From the NCBI GenBank assembly GCA_017429835.1, contig JAFROD010000017.1, forward strand, positions 1 through 64,000: a stretch of 64,000 nucleotides of DNA, written 5' to 3'. Below the pieces are notes generated by a model that was not told the origin of the DNA, did no database searches, and saw nothing but the letters and a program-made list of their open reading frames with translations. The position numbers and the translations under genes were made by a program. This stretch comes from Oscillospiraceae bacterium (GTDB lineage: Bacteria; Bacillota; Clostridia; Oscillospirales; Oscillospiraceae). Every line of letters begins with the position of its first letter. Positions within the stretch are counted from its first letter, which is position 1. This document shows positions 43,909 to 51,446 of the stretch, piece by piece.

Positions 43909-45300
43909 CTAAAACCGAAAATAGATGAAGGGGTTGAAGGAAGCTGCGGCAAGACGCAGCATACAAAGCGCAAAGAGCGCCAATACGCCGATATAAGCGG
44001 CTGTCTGAAGCGACCGTTTCTGTTCCGCCCATGCAGTCAGCCTGCGCTGCAGCCCCGTGGAGAGCAGAATGCCGACTGCCGCGGCAGCAACGACCTTCCA
44101 GGTCAGGACTTCACGCAGCAGCAGCGTCGCTTCACGCGAAGCGCCCCAACCGGTAAACAGGCTGCCGATCATGGAAACCGCCTGCGCGATACCGTCCGCG
44201 CGGAAGAGCATAAAGCCGAGCACGACAATAAGCAACGTATAGATATGACCGAAAACCGTGCCGGAGAGCTTTTTGAGCGGCGTGACGCGCTCCACGACAG
44301 ACCAAAGCCCGTGCCACAGTCCCCAGAGGACGAACGTCCAGCTCGCGCCGTGCCAAAGCCCCGTGAGGAAAAAGACGATCAGAATGTTCCGGCAGGTGCG
44401 CGCAAGTCCCTTTCGATTGCCGCCGAGCGGGATATAGAGATACTCCCGGAACCAAGAGGAAAGAGAGACGTGCCAGCGCCGCCAGAATTCCTGAATCGTG
44501 CTTGCAGTATAGGGGTGATCGAAGTTTTCCAAAAAATGAAACCCGAACATCCTGCCCATGCCGATCGCCATGTCGCTGTAGCCGCTGAAATCGAAATAGA
44601 TCTGCATGGCGTAGCAAAGACCGCCGATCAGTGAGAGTCTCGCGTCGCAAAGCGCGCTGTTTGCATAGATCGCGTCGACCGCGACTGCCAGCAGGTCGGC
44701 AAGCAGGAGCTTCTTCGACAGACCGACGATGAATCTGCGGCAGCCCGCCGCCATATCCTCTATGGACGCGCTGCGTTGGCGAATCTGCTGCGCGACGTCG
44801 TGATACTTGACGATCGGGCCGGCAATGAGCTGCGGGAAAAAGGAGATGTAAAGCAGCAGCTCCCAAAAGCTGCGCGTGCCGACCTCGCCGTCGCGGTAGA
44901 CGTCCAGCGTGTAGGACATGCCCTGAAAGGTAAAGAAGGAAATGCCGATCGGAAGGGCGAGTCCTGCAAGGGGAAGGGACAGTCCGAACAGATTGTTGAT
45001 ACTTCCCGTAAAAAAGTCAAGATACTTGAAAACGACAAGCGCGCCCAAGTTGAGGATCAGCGCAAGGATCAAAACCTCCCGTTTTTGCCGTACCTGCCGC
45101 TGAAACAACAGTCCGGCGAGGTAATTGACTGCCACAACTGCCAGCAAAAGCGGCAGATGCACAAGCGAGCCTGCGCTGTAAAAGAGCAGGCTTGCCGCAA
45201 TCAGCATCGCGTTCCTGCACCGCTGATTCCGAATGATACAGTGCAGCAGGAACACGATCGGTAAAAAGGCGAATACAAACGCCGCGCTGCTGAATGCCAT
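43909..45300 (-). CDS. MBOAT-family membrane O-acyltransferase (AlgI-like)
   Basis: 463 residues, polytopic. WRRWHVSLSSWFREYLYIPL and LTGLWHGASWTFVLWGLWHG hold the conserved MBOAT His residues. The AlgI/PatA-like ending is normal. It lacks a good ribosome site; the start lies six bases after the stop of a 14-codon reading frame that does have one, implying translational re-initiation. Forms a pair with the AlgJ/X-like gene and is distinct from dltB elsewhere in the same operon. Confidence 0.92.
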   Translation of the reverse strand: MAFSSAAFVFAFLPIVFLLHCIIRNQRCRNAMLIAASLLFYSAGSLVHLPLLLAVVAVNYLAGLLFQRQVRQKREVLILALILNLGALVVFKYLDFFTGSINNLFGLSLPLAGLALPIGISFFTFQGMSYTLDVYRDGEVGTRSFWELLLYISFFPQLIAGPIVKYHDVAQQIRQRSASIEDMAAGCRRFIVGLSKKLLLADLLAVAVDAIYANSALCDARLSLIGGLCYAMQIYFDFSGYSDMAIGMGRMFGFHFLENFDHPYTASTIQEFWRRWHVSLSSWFREYLYIPLGGNRKGLARTCRNILIVFFLTGLWHGASWTFVLWGLWHGLWSVVERVTPLKKLSGTVFGHIYTLLIVVLGFMLFRADGIAQAVSMIGSLFTGWGASREATLLLREVLTWKVVAAAAVGILLSTGLQRRLTAWAEQKRSLQTAAYIGVLALFALCMLRLAAASFNPFIYFRF

Positions 45301-45306
45301 ACGCGC

Positions 45307-45351
45307 TTATTTCCGGCAGCGGCAGGGCGCTTCGCTGTTGATGTTCTTCAT
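45307..45351 (-). CDS. possible 14-residue peptide ahead of the MBOAT gene
   Basis: ATG-to-TAA frame of 15 codons encoding MKNINSEAPCRCRK, with GAGGAG eight bases upstream of its ATG, in an otherwise unused 66-base gap. The downstream MBOAT gene has no clear ribosome site of its own and starts six bases after this stop. Most likely a coupling leader; a small secreted or modified Cys peptide cannot be excluded. Confidence 0.4.
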   Translation of the reverse strand: MKNINSEAPCRCRK

Positions 45352-45366
45352 AACTCTGCTCCTCAA

Positions 45367-46395
45367 TTACGGGAAGAAGTAGGAGTAACCGTTATATGTG
45401 CTTCCGTCCGAAGTAGCCATGAACATATCGGCAGATTCGTCGAGCGCATATTCCAGTTCTGCGTCAAACAAGTATTCCGTGCCGTCGATTTCCGCCATGA
45501 CCCACGCGTGGTCGTTGGAGGGATTGTCCTCCCAGCCGGCGACGCAGTACGCCTGAAAGCCGAGCCTGCGCGCACAGTACATCTGCGCCGCCGCCCAGCA
45601 GTAGCAGTTGCCTTTCCCAAGTTCAAAGAAGGTCTCCGCGCTGGACTGCGCCCAGTCGGTCGAGCCGGCAGGATAGTGCTCCATGCTGAGATAACGGTAG
45701 TTGTCGCGGATATAGGCGTAGCAGAGGCGGAAATCCTCGATGGGATCCGTTCTGCTGACCTGCGCCGTTTCTAAAAGGGCGTCGACCTGTTGATCAAGCG
45801 TTTCGCTGCCGCTGGTATAGCGCCCGTCTGCGCCGAAGCGGAGATAACCGAGGGTGCGATTCCTCGCCAGCGTGCCGTCGGCATTCGCATAGTAAAGACC
45901 GTCGCCCGTCAGCAGTGCGCCTTCCTGCGGAAGCGCGATCAGCGTTCCGTCCTCCGGCACATAGTACAGACTTCCGAAAATCTCCTGCACGCCTGCCGTC
46001 AGGTGCATCACGCGGCAGTCGGCGTCGAAGGCATAGAGCGCGCCGTCAATCTGCACGACCTGTTCACGGGCGGCGCAGAGCGCAAAACCGTCCTCCGGCG
46101 CGTAATACAGACCGCCGTCGATGCTGACGAAGCCTGTGCTGAAGCGCCGAAGGGAGGAATTCTCCGTGAAGTACAGAAGCTGCCCGTCCTTTTCCGCAAG
46201 ACAGTCAGTCAGACCGCAAAAGCTAACGCCGTCGTTTTCCACATAATACGCGTTTTCGCCGATCATCTGAATGCCGGGCGGAAAGCTGACGGCAACGCCG
46301 TTGTTTTCAATTGTCACAGTCGGCGGCTCCTTATTTGCCGCGCACGCCGTTAACAGCGCAAGCAGCAGAAGGATCATTATCGCGCTTCGTTTCAA
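45367..46395 (-). CDS. transglutaminase-like lipoprotein with LYY/DG repeats
   Basis: 342 residues from a TTG start with GGAG upstream. Lipobox LTAC. Residues about 40-190 carry six short repeats built on xGxLYYxxxDG (for example DGGLYYAPEDGF, FGSLYYVPEDGT, GDGLYYANADGT), reminiscent of wall-binding beta-hairpin repeats. The C-terminal half is a transglutaminase-like fold with Cys in GKGNCYCWAAAQMYCARRLG, His in NDHAWVMAEIDG and Asp in LFDAELEY. Could be a protease or crosslinker of surface proteins. Overlaps no gene but abuts its upstream neighbour. Confidence 0.82.
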   Translation of the reverse strand: MKRSAIMILLLLALLTACAANKEPPTVTIENNGVAVSFPPGIQMIGENAYYVENDGVSFCGLTDCLAEKDGQLLYFTENSSLRRFSTGFVSIDGGLYYAPEDGFALCAAREQVVQIDGALYAFDADCRVMHLTAGVQEIFGSLYYVPEDGTLIALPQEGALLTGDGLYYANADGTLARNRTLGYLRFGADGRYTSGSETLDQQVDALLETAQVSRTDPIEDFRLCYAYIRDNYRYLSMEHYPAGSTDWAQSSAETFFELGKGNCYCWAAAQMYCARRLGFQAYCVAGWEDNPSNDHAWVMAEIDGTEYLFDAELEYALDESADMFMATSDGSTYNGYSYFFP

Positions 46396-47121
46396 TTATC
46401 CGTTCTCCTCCGTCGGAGTCAGCCAACGGAATGCGTCCGCCAGCGCGGTGCTTTCCATCCCTTCGGGCTGCAGAAGCACTGCCGCCCAGAGCCCGTCGCC
46501 GACCGTCAGAAGACGGACGGAACAGACAGCAGCGGGCGCGTCGTCGATGGCGGGTATCTGCATCGTGGCTGCAAACTCGTTCTTTTCGTTCATGGTGACC
46601 GTCAGATCTACGTCTGCCGTATGCTGCGGATGATAATAATACGCCTGCATCAGAGCGATCGCGATCCGTTCCTTTTCGCTGTCGCGGAGCATGCCGAGCT
46701 TGCTCGGGAGCTGCTGGATATCCATGCGCGGGATCTCCGCGCCGGGATCCTTTTGCGTAAGCGTCGTGAGATCCTCCGTCTCCGTCAGCGTCAAAACTTT
46801 GCTGTCATAGGTCAGCAGGAGCCTGCCGTCCGCAAGCGAAACCTGCGTGCCGCTGATCGGCTCAACGGGCTCAGTCGTGCTTTGTGCACCGCTTTCGGTT
46901 CCGGACGGCTTTGCAGGCGACGGATCGCAGTGCTGCACGGTGTCGCTCGCTTCCGTCGGCGCAGGTTCCTTGCCGGGAAAGAGCTGATCATGGAAAAAAA
47001 ACAGCAGCGCTGCGGCAGCCAGCACGATGGCGGCACAGAGGCAGATGATAACGATGCGCTTTTTGCGGGTTCTTCTGCGGATGTATTTTCCGCGCTTATA
47101 CTGCGGGGTGATTTGTTCCAT
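46396..47121 (-). CDS. membrane-anchored extracellular protein, unknown function
   Basis: 241 residues with GGAGG upstream. Very basic N-terminus (KRGKYIRRRTRKKR), one membrane span (IVIICLCAAIVLAAAALLFFF), a Pro/Ser/Thr spacer and a C-terminal domain of about 150 residues without recognisable motifs (VSLADGRLLLTYDSKVLTLT, DGLWAAVLLQPEG). Stop and start are tightly packed with the C39-like and transglutaminase-like genes, supporting a shared role at the envelope. Confidence 0.7.
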   Translation of the reverse strand: MEQITPQYKRGKYIRRRTRKKRIVIICLCAAIVLAAAALLFFFHDQLFPGKEPAPTEASDTVQHCDPSPAKPSGTESGAQSTTEPVEPISGTQVSLADGRLLLTYDSKVLTLTETEDLTTLTQKDPGAEIPRMDIQQLPSKLGMLRDSEKERIAIALMQAYYYHPQHTADVDLTVTMNEKNEFAATMQIPAIDDAPAAVCSVRLLTVGDGLWAAVLLQPEGMESTALADAFRWLTPTEENG

Positions 47122-47123
47122 GC

Positions 47124-48416
47124 TTATCCTCCAAAGGCGGGGAAGGTCAGCGGAGCCGCAGCTCTGCAATACAGCGGAAAATCGTTGCGATCCTGCTCGA
47201 ACAGGAGGATCGCCTTGCAGTCGCGGTAGAGCACGTCGGCGGTCGCGTAGATCAGGCCGTCGTTGCCGGTACCGGTCGATCTGAGTTGATCAAGGCTGCT
47301 GTAGCGTTCGGGCATGATATAGGGATCGGCGACGAGGAAATAGCCCGTTCCGTCGATCTCCCGATAGTCGGCAAGCACCATATAGTGTTCCTGGCTGGTA
47401 AACGCGCCGCGCACGACGTGTATGATCGCCATATAGCCCTGATTGCCGATCTGATCCGCCAGGGTCGCCATATCAAGCTCGCTCTTGTATAGAAGTCTGG
47501 GCGTGTGGACGACCGTGCCGTAGCGTTCGGTTTCCAGGCTGCTGTAGTATTTGTCGACGATACCGGGGAAATACTCGTCCGGCAGACCGTAACTGACCGG
47601 CCAGTTATCCTGAATGGCAAAGGTGCACATCCATCGCGGCGTGATCTCGACCTTGTGATAGGTGGAGATCACCATGGACGCACAGGCGCAGCCGCAACCG
47701 CGATCTTTGATGGTGTCGCCGTTATGTTCGTATTCAAAGGGAGTCGCAGCCCAGTCCGGATCGGTCTGGGCAAAATAATACAGGTTGTCCGTCGCGCCGT
47801 CGCGCGCGATCGTGCCCTGCGTGCCGCTTTTCGTCAGCTTGTATTTGTAGACGGCTTCAATGTCGTGGAGCATGTCGCGGTATTCGGCAATGATCTCGGG
47901 GCGGCTTGCCAGATTGTCTCTGGATTTGCTGACGTCCTTCAGAAGATCGATCAAATACCAGGTCAGCTCGTCCAGACACGGCGTCTTGCCTTCCAAACCG
48001 AAAAACAGATAGACCGTTTCAAACAGGACGGCAAGATGATCGTCAAAATAGTCAACGACCTCGGGCCGGACCTGCGTATAGGTGACCAGCTCGTTTTCCA
48101 GGAAGTACAGGTCGCTTGCCTTGTCGGAATTGAGGATCCGCTTGATCTCCCCGACGCGCGCATCCGTCTCACCGGGATAAACGGCGTAAGAAGAATCGGC
48201 ATACCGTTCAAGCACGTACTCCGGTAGATAAAGACGGCGGAAAGTGACGCCTTCAAATTCAAACGCGCCCGTACCCATCACCTTGGGCAGCGCGATGCTC
48301 TCCAAAATGCTCTCCACATAGGCATCTGTTTCCGCCTGCGCCGGAAACGACAGTCCAAGCAGAGAAGCGGCGCAGAGGAGCAACGCAAGGACGCGCCGTG
48401 CAGTGGGATGATCCAT
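47124..48416 (-). CDS. secreted C39-like cysteine peptidase
   Basis: 430 residues with GGAGG upstream. Signal peptide (RRVLALLLCAASLLGLSFPAQA). From about residue 215 a C39_2-type papain fold: YYFAQTDPDWAATPFEY, catalytic Cys region IKDRGCGCACASMVIS, His in SQEHYMVLADYREI, and VADPYI with the third residue. The N-terminal 200 residues are helical with no known domain. Could mature or bind peptides at the cell surface; no ABC exporter with a C39 domain is nearby, so it is not a bacteriocin processor of the usual type. Confidence 0.82.
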   Translation of the reverse strand: MDHPTARRVLALLLCAASLLGLSFPAQAETDAYVESILESIALPKVMGTGAFEFEGVTFRRLYLPEYVLERYADSSYAVYPGETDARVGEIKRILNSDKASDLYFLENELVTYTQVRPEVVDYFDDHLAVLFETVYLFFGLEGKTPCLDELTWYLIDLLKDVSKSRDNLASRPEIIAEYRDMLHDIEAVYKYKLTKSGTQGTIARDGATDNLYYFAQTDPDWAATPFEYEHNGDTIKDRGCGCACASMVISTYHKVEITPRWMCTFAIQDNWPVSYGLPDEYFPGIVDKYYSSLETERYGTVVHTPRLLYKSELDMATLADQIGNQGYMAIIHVVRGAFTSQEHYMVLADYREIDGTGYFLVADPYIMPERYSSLDQLRSTGTGNDGLIYATADVLYRDCKAILLFEQDRNDFPLYCRAAAPLTFPAFGG

Positions 48417-48428
48417 TGATTTCCTCCG

Positions 48429-48710
48429 TTAATCGGCTGTTTTCATTACGTCGTAGACGTTTTCCGTTCCGTCGGTATCGCGGTAGGTATAAACGGTAAA
48501 GCCTTCATAGTATAGTTCCCCGTCCTCGCCGTCGCCGAGACAGGAGGAGGCATAGGAAACGCTCTTGGGCTCGCCGATCTGCTCCTTCAAGGCAGAGATC
48601 GGCTGATTGACAAAGCTGAGCGCCGTTTCATAATCCGATCTGCCGCCCGGCGTGCAGGCGGTCAGCAGCAGAACGGCAATCAAAAGAAAGATAGCAATCG
48701 TCTGTTTCAT
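48429..48710 (-). CDS. small lipoprotein of the FTVYTYRD family
   Basis: 93 residues. Lipobox LTAC. This is the family domain in nearly minimal form: DYETALSFVNQPISALKEQI, GEPKSVSYASSCLG, ELYYEGFTVYTYRDTDGTEN. Shares the closing motif with the lipoproteins at 41983-42516 and 54029-54424. Function unknown; the pattern suggests a small BamE/BLIP-like alpha-beta fold. Confidence 0.75.
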   Translation of the reverse strand: MKQTIAIFLLIAVLLLTACTPGGRSDYETALSFVNQPISALKEQIGEPKSVSYASSCLGDGEDGELYYEGFTVYTYRDTDGTENVYDVMKTAD

Positions 48711-48725
48711 AGTATGCTCCGTTCG

Positions 48726-48887
48726 TTAGAATTCACTATAGAGGAAGGCGACGCCTTCGCCTTTGCTCAGGAGCCATACGACGAAGACGGCTCCCGCAAT
48801 CAAACCGTACAGGGCAATGCGCAAGACAGTATTGGAGAGAAAGAACGGCTTTATCTTAGCGATAAAACTCGATAATTGCGCGATCAA
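48726..48887 (-). CDS. dltX: DltX-like small membrane protein
   Basis: 53 residues from a TTG start, overlapping the 3' end of dltD by 32 bases. One membrane helix (ALYGLIAGAVFVVWLL) and the C-terminal ending VAFLYSEF, matching the conserved F-(I/L)-Y-(N/S)-E-F ending of DltX proteins. Known DltX is essential for teichoic-acid D-alanylation and its C-terminus is thought to carry the acyl relay to DltB/DltD. It lies after dltD here, not before dltA as in Bacillus. Easily missed because of size, start codon and overlap. Confidence 0.8.
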   Translation of the reverse strand: MIAQLSSFIAKIKPFFLSNTVLRIALYGLIAGAVFVVWLLSKGEGVAFLYSEF

Positions 48888-50055
48888 CTTCCAACCATCC
48901 TTTCCAACCGAGATGCATCGTATCACAAAGGAAATAGGGCTCATACTCGAATCGTGTCAGATCGAGGAGCGTCACGTTCTCATATTCCTCCGTGATCGCG
49001 CGCACCTTCTCATAATAGCTTTCACGCCGGTCGGCGGAAAAGCCGGTATAATCATTCCACTTTCCGTTCATCGGTACGTGGACGAACAGAACGTCCATGC
49101 CCTTCAGCCGGCAGATTTCCAGCAGGCAGCGCAGGTCGTCGTATTCCGGCGAAACGTCGTAGGACAGCGCGCTGTCCTTTCCCTCCTGCTGGTCGAGCTT
49201 TCGCCCGACGTAGGTGCTGTAGTAGTCGTCCTGCATGGAAAAGTCGTTGTTCGTGACCATCTGCGCCGCCTGTGCAAGCGCAGCCTGCTCTTCCGCGTCC
49301 CAGTCGATGGGGGCTTCCTCCTGCGGCACGGGAACGTCATTGTAATCGCGCAGGATCGCGCGTGCTTCGACCTTGTCCTTGCAGTCGAGCGCCCAATAAG
49401 AGAGCGCGCGGTAGGGAAGCAGGAGCGAGGAGATCAGACCGTTTCCGTCCCGCTTTGCGTCGGTCAGAAGTCCGGCGGCGGTGTTTCGCTGCAGAGACGT
49501 GCCGTTTTCCTCGTTGTAGCGGTCGATCAACGCCTGAATACGCGAGGAGAGATACGTCTTCACCTCATCGCTGATCGTGTCGTCGTCCAGCATGGCGAGC
49601 ACCTGCAGTTCGGAAAAGTTCGCCATGAACAGATCGGCGGCGATGCCGTCTTCCACGTAGGACTGCGGCGCGGTGATCAGCACGACCTTCTTGCCGTTGA
49701 GCGCGTCGCCGCCCGCCGCGATTGCCAACGCGTGGACGAGCGACTGACAGGAGCCTCTGCCGATCAGATTTACCTGAAAGCCGCAGCGTCTGTCCGCGAA
49801 GAAATTGGCGGGATGCGAGCAGATGTCGGTCGTTTTCAGCTCGCTCGAGCCGAAGATCAGCAGCGTGTCCGGCTGCCGCGCAGCCTCTCGCAGCAGATAC
49901 AGTCCCGTGATCTTTTCCGTCACGTTCGGGTCGGAGCCGAGCGAGTCGGGGTAGACCGGCATCGTGCCGCGGAGATACAGCGTCACGCCCGTCAGCACGG
50001 CGGCGATACAGAGCAGACAGCAAAGGAGCGTCAGAAAGACGCGTTTCTTTCGCAT
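48856..50055 (-). CDS. dltD: D-alanyl transfer protein DltD
   Basis: 399 residues. N-terminal membrane anchor, then an SGNH-like domain: LLIFGSSELKTTDICSHPAN (nucleophile Ser in GSSEL), NLIGRGSCQS, and the late DTMHLGWKGWLEVD with Asp and His. Transfers or helps transfer D-alanine to (lipo)teichoic acid outside the membrane. Starts 3 bases after dltC stops with no strong ribosome site, so translational coupling is likely. Confidence 0.93.
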   Translation of the reverse strand: MRKKRVFLTLLCCLLCIAAVLTGVTLYLRGTMPVYPDSLGSDPNVTEKITGLYLLREAARQPDTLLIFGSSELKTTDICSHPANFFADRRCGFQVNLIGRGSCQSLVHALAIAAGGDALNGKKVVLITAPQSYVEDGIAADLFMANFSELQVLAMLDDDTISDEVKTYLSSRIQALIDRYNEENGTSLQRNTAAGLLTDAKRDGNGLISSLLLPYRALSYWALDCKDKVEARAILRDYNDVPVPQEEAPIDWDAEEQAALAQAAQMVTNNDFSMQDDYYSTYVGRKLDQQEGKDSALSYDVSPEYDDLRCLLEICRLKGMDVLFVHVPMNGKWNDYTGFSADRRESYYEKVRAITEEYENVTLLDLTRFEYEPYFLCDTMHLGWKGWLEVDRAIIEFYR

Positions 50056-50058
50056 GGC

Positions 50059-50277
50059 TTATTCGCAGAGCGCGGCGATCTTCGCGGGCGTGGAGATCTG
50101 TTCGCGGTCAAATTCCGCGACGTCGAGCTTCACACCGTACGATTCGAGCTGCACGAAGAGCTGCACTACGCCGAAGGAATCCAGGATACCCTCGTCAAAC
50201 AGCTCGGTGCCGGCTTCGATTTCACCCTCGTCCGCGCCGGAAATGTCAGTAATGATGTCGATGATGTTATCGAGCAT
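50059..50277 (-). CDS. dltC: D-alanyl carrier protein DltC
   Basis: 72 residues with GGAGGG upstream. Acyl-carrier fold with the phosphopantetheine Ser in EGILDSFGVVQLF. Carries D-alanine as thioester from DltA to DltB. Confidence 0.95.
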   Translation of the reverse strand: MLDNIIDIITDISGADEGEIEAGTELFDEGILDSFGVVQLFVQLESYGVKLDVAEFDREQISTPAKIAALCE

Positions 50278-50288
50278 GGGTCACCCTC

Positions 50289-51428
50289 CTAAATCAGTCT
50301 GCCGGAGAAGATCAGCAGACCGAAACTGAACAGATGGAATGTGATGAGAATCAGCAGAATGCTGAACGCGGTGTTCTTCTTGAGCTTGCGAAACCGCTTC
50401 CACTTGGTGTCAAGCAGCTCGTTCGCGCTCATGAGGATCCCGTGATATGCGCCGTAGATCAGGTAAGCGGGCGTCAGACCGTGCCACGCGCCCATCAGAA
50501 GCATCGTGAGGAAGTAGCCGAGATAGGAGCTCGCGCGGCCGCCGCCGAACCACTTTTTCCGCAGCGCCTGCGTGCAGAAGCGCGTATAAACGTAGTCGCG
50601 CAGCCAGGTGGAAAGGGAAATATGCCACCGCGACCAAAAATCCTTCATGTCTTTGCTCAGGAACGGCAGATTGAAGTTCTCGGGCATTTTGACGCCGAGG
50701 ATGTATGCAGAGCCGATCGCCATGCGGCTGTAGCCGGCGAAGTTGAAGAACATGAAAAAGGTGTAGCCATACATATAGCCGACCGTCGCGCCGAAGCCGG
50801 ACTGCGGGAGCGCCTCAAGCCAATACTGAAGGATCAAATTGCCGACTACGAAGCTGTAGAACGCGCCGGTCATGAGCTTCCAGAAGCCCTCGACTGCAAG
50901 CTTGTCGTAAGCTTCCGGGTCGGGCTCCTTTGCAAGATCAGAGCAGAAGCGGCGGTAGCGATCCAGCGGGCCGGAGGATACCGAGGGGAAAAACAGCAGA
51001 AAGTAGCTGAAATCCAAGAGATTCAGCGTCTTGATATATCCGTCGTAAGTCTCGATCAATACCTGCACGGCGCGGAAAGTCATGTAGCTGACGCCGAGGA
51101 TCGCAAGGAGTTGCAGCTTCGGCACGAAGACCGCGAGCTTGACGAGCAGCAGCGGCGCAAGGGCGCCAAGCAGGAACAGCCACAGCACCCATCGTTTCTC
51201 GCAGCGTTTCCGCACGGCGAGATATCCAAAGCAAAGCGCGGTCTGCACTGCCCAGAACAGCAAAAGCAGCAGCTTTGCTTTCCAGCCCTCAAAGACAGCG
51301 AGCAGAACGAGAACTGTCGCGAGCAGCCCGTAAGGCCGCAGCTTCTTGCCGCAATGCCCTAAGATCGCAGCCGGGAGCAGCACGATGAAGAGTGTGCAAA
51401 AAAACGGCAGACCGCTGTAAGGGGTCAT
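50289..51428 (-). CDS. dltB: DltB, MBOAT-family D-alanyl transferase
   Basis: 379 residues, polytopic, AGGAGG upstream. WSRWHISLSTWLRDYVYTRF and LLMGAWHGLTPAYLIYGAYH hold the MBOAT motif with the catalytic His. Length and immediate context (dltA, dltC, dltD) identify it as DltB and separate it from the AlgI-like MBOAT about 6 kb downstream. Confidence 0.95.
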   Translation of the reverse strand: MTPYSGLPFFCTLFIVLLPAAILGHCGKKLRPYGLLATVLVLLAVFEGWKAKLLLLLFWAVQTALCFGYLAVRKRCEKRWVLWLFLLGALAPLLLVKLAVFVPKLQLLAILGVSYMTFRAVQVLIETYDGYIKTLNLLDFSYFLLFFPSVSSGPLDRYRRFCSDLAKEPDPEAYDKLAVEGFWKLMTGAFYSFVVGNLILQYWLEALPQSGFGATVGYMYGYTFFMFFNFAGYSRMAIGSAYILGVKMPENFNLPFLSKDMKDFWSRWHISLSTWLRDYVYTRFCTQALRKKWFGGGRASSYLGYFLTMLLMGAWHGLTPAYLIYGAYHGILMSANELLDTKWKRFRKLKKNTAFSILLILITFHLFSFGLLIFSGRLI

Positions 51429-51446
51429 AACCAGTCCTCCTGTCTG

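Noticed and set aside
47124..48416. Bacteriocin-processing C39 transporter
   Set aside because: There is no ABC or membrane domain and no leader peptide with a double-Gly motif nearby; it is a secreted stand-alone C39-like protein.
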